Assembly (NCBI GenBank): GCA_002724505.1
Contig: PBOV01000044.1
Span: 4,694 to 11,614 of the forward strand
Origin: Rhodospirillaceae bacterium
Lineage (GTDB): Bacteria; Pseudomonadota; Alphaproteobacteria; MPNO01; UBA2964
DNA: 6,921 bases
Reading direction: 5' to 3'
The stretch's first letter is position 1, and each line of letters starts with the position of its first letter. The notes under the pieces are model-generated. The model was given only the letters and a program-made list of their open reading frames with translations. It ran no database searches and was not told the DNA's origin. The translations under genes were made by a program, and so were the position numbers. Of the stretch, positions 5,343 to 6,921 are shown piece after piece.

Positions 5343-6921
5343 ATGGCTCGTAAAATTGTCGTTCGTGGTGCCCGCGAACATAATCTGAAAAACATCAATA
5401 TTACTTTACCGCGTGACTCACTAGTTGTTATGACGGGAGTGTCTGGGTCGGGCAAGTCATCACTTGCTTTTGATACAATTTATGCGGAAGGACAAAGACG
5501 CTACGTGGAGAGCCTTTCTGCCTATGCACGTCAATTCCTTGAAATGATGCAAAAGCCCGACGTAGATTCGATTGAAGGTCTCTCACCAGCAATTTCTATT
5601 GAACAAAAGACAACCTCACGAAACCCGCGTTCAACCGTAGGAACCGTAACTGAGATTTATGACTATATGCGCCTTTTGTTTGCTCGAATTGGCGTTCCCT
5701 ACTCACCAGAAACTGGGCTTCCAATCGAAAGCCAGACTATTTCTCAAATGGTCGACCGAATTCTTGAGTTTGATGAAGGCACCCGCTTGTATCTGTTGGC
5801 ACCCATTATTCGCGGGCGGAAAGGTGAATATCGGAAGGAGCTTGCCGAACTACAGAAAAAGGGATTTCAACGCGTTAAAATAGATGGAGAGCATTACCAA
5901 ATTGAGGATGCGCCAACGCTAAAGAAAAATTTTAAGCATAATATCGAAGTTGTCATTGATCGTCTGGTTGTCCGCTCCGATCTAGGAACCCGATTGGCGG
6001 ACTCCCTAGAAACTGCCCTGGAACTTGCAGACGGAATTGCCATTACTGAAAATGCCAATAATGGCGAACGGGTTATCTTTTCGGCTAAATTTGCATGCCC
6101 TGTATCAGGGTTTACAATTGATGAAATTGAACCACGACTTTTCTCTTTCAATGCACCTGCAGGCGCTTGTCCTTCCTGCGACGGGCTTGGCACCTCTCTA
6201 TTTTTCGATCCAGAACTCATAATACCAGATCCAAGTAAGAGCCTCAAAAATGGTGCGCTAGCCCCTTGGAACAATTCAAAAACGCCCTACTACGCCCAAA
6301 CACTCAATTCTTTAGCAAAATACTATAAGGTTTCATTGAATACACCGTTTAGAGAACTCAAAAAGAGCGCGAGAGATGGTATCCTTTGGGGCTCTAATAA
6401 TGAAATCATAAAAATGACCTATGTGGATGACGGTCAGGAATATGCTATTGACCGTCCCTTTGAGGGTGTTATTCCAAATATGCAACGCCGCTTTATGGAA
6501 ACAGAGAGCTCATGGGTACGAGATGATCTTGGACGTTTCCAAAGTAATACGGCTTGTGAAACCTGCAATGGCATGCGGCTACGACCACAGGCTCTCGCTG
6601 TAAAGTTGGATGGACTTCATATAAGCGAGGTAGGTGAGTTTTCAATTTTAGAGGCAAAGGCTTGGTTTACGGAACTTCCTAAGACACTAACATCCAAACA
6701 AAACGAAATAGCCGGTAGCATCCTAAAGGAAATCAACGAAAGACTTAAATTTTTAGTTGACGTTGGGTTGGAGTATCTCACTCTATCTCGGTCATCGGGA
6801 ACTCTTTCAGGAGGCGAGAGCCAGCGTATACGCCTAGCATCTCAAATTGGCTCAGGGCTTACTGGAGTTCTTTACGTGCTAGATGAACCATCAATCGGGC
6901 TTCACCAACGAGATAATTCAA
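5343..6921 (+). CDS. uvrA: Excinuclease ABC subunit A (UvrA), N-terminal 526 residues (3' end beyond the window)
   Basis: UvrA is the damage-recognition ATPase of nucleotide excision repair; it works as a dimer that loads UvrB on lesions. The visible part covers the first ABC ATPase. Walker A is GVSGSGKSS (32-40), followed by [15 protein letters not shown] and [17 protein letters not shown]. The UvrB-binding and insertion regions follow. The ABC signature [11 protein letters not shown] is at 488-498 and Walker B is [13 protein letters not shown] (512-524). Zinc module 1 reads CPVS at 252-255, then CPSC at 276-279; E. coli has CPIC first, so one Cys is absent. CETC is at 405-408. The ATG at 5343 matches the family start ([18 protein letters not shown]), though only a weak Shine-Dalgarno (AAG) precedes it. 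About 40 percent of the protein and the second ATPase lie beyond the edge. Confidence 0.98.
   Translation, partial: MARKIVVRGAREHNLKNINITLPRDSLVVMTGVSGSGKSSLAFDTIYAEGQRRYVESLSAYARQFLEMMQKPDVDSIEGLSPAISIEQKTTSRNPRSTVGTVTEIYDYMRLLFARIGVPYSPETGLPIESQTISQMVDRILEFDEGTRLYLLAPIIRGRKGEYRKELAELQKKGFQRVKIDGEHYQIEDAPTLKKNFKHNIEVVIDRLVVRSDLGTRLADSLETALELADGIAITENANNGERVIFSAKFACPVSGFTIDEIEPRLFSFNAPAGACPSCDGLGTSLFFDPELIIPDPSKSLKNGALAPWNNSKTPYYAQTLNSLAKYYKVSLNTPFRELKKSARDGILWGSNNEIIKMTYVDDGQEYAIDRPFEGVIPNMQRRFMETESSWVRDDLGRFQSNTACETCNGMRLRPQALAVKLDGLHISEVGEFSILEAKAWFTELPKTLTSKQNEIAGSILKEINERLKFLVDVGLEYLTLSRSSGTLSGGESQRIRLASQIGSGLTGVLYVLDEPSIGLHQRDNS

Overview
The window reads as chromosomal DNA of a bacterium, most likely an alphaproteobacterium of moderate G+C. 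The evidence is the two flanking housekeeping genes. A typical ssb start lies on the minus strand at the left edge. The first 526 codons of uvrA lie on the plus strand at the right edge. The UvrA zinc module has the sequence CPVS where the E. coli protein has CPxC, a form I associate with alphaproteobacterial UvrA. I cannot place the organism more finely from the sequence.

Layout: ssb (minus, runs off the left edge) and uvrA (plus, runs off the right edge) point away from each other, as in the well-known divergent ssb/uvrA pair of E. coli. Here the gap between their start codons is about 5 kb and holds five complete catabolic-type genes. They form three units. (1) A fused LigB-LigA type extradiol ring-cleavage dioxygenase on the plus strand (513-1613). 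(2) A class II aldolase/adducin-family protein (1617-2336) and a D-2-hydroxyacid dehydrogenase (2517-3470), both minus strand. (3) An SDR dehydrogenase (3553-4302) and an amidohydrolase-2 family protein (4314-5240), both plus strand and closely spaced. The dioxygenase and aldolase genes converge with only 3 bp between their stop codons. The dehydrogenase and SDR genes diverge from an 82-bp gap. I see no transposase, integrase, tRNA, regulator or intact transporter in the block.

The gene set suggests a pathway that opens an aromatic ring by extradiol (meta) cleavage, then oxidises, hydrolyses and splits or decarboxylates the product. It parallels the protocatechuate 4,5-cleavage route (LigAB, LigC, LigI/LigJ, LigK), but the later steps would be carried by other protein families. 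The substrate cannot be read from sequence. Two enzymes look atypical at their active sites. The dioxygenase has Tyr where the family has a second-sphere His. The amidohydrolase keeps its N-terminal HxH and the late Asp but lacks the two middle metal-binding His residues.

Non-coding signals: a 9-bp perfect inverted repeat (454-493) sits between a plausible promoter and the ribosome binding site of the dioxygenase gene. A 7-bp inverted repeat (375-392) sits just upstream of the ssb ribosome binding site. A one-mismatch alphaproteobacterial SOS box (5247-5261) lies upstream of uvrA. The 180-bp gap before the aldolase gene contains what looks like the eroded tail of a membrane protein gene overlapping the aldolase start.
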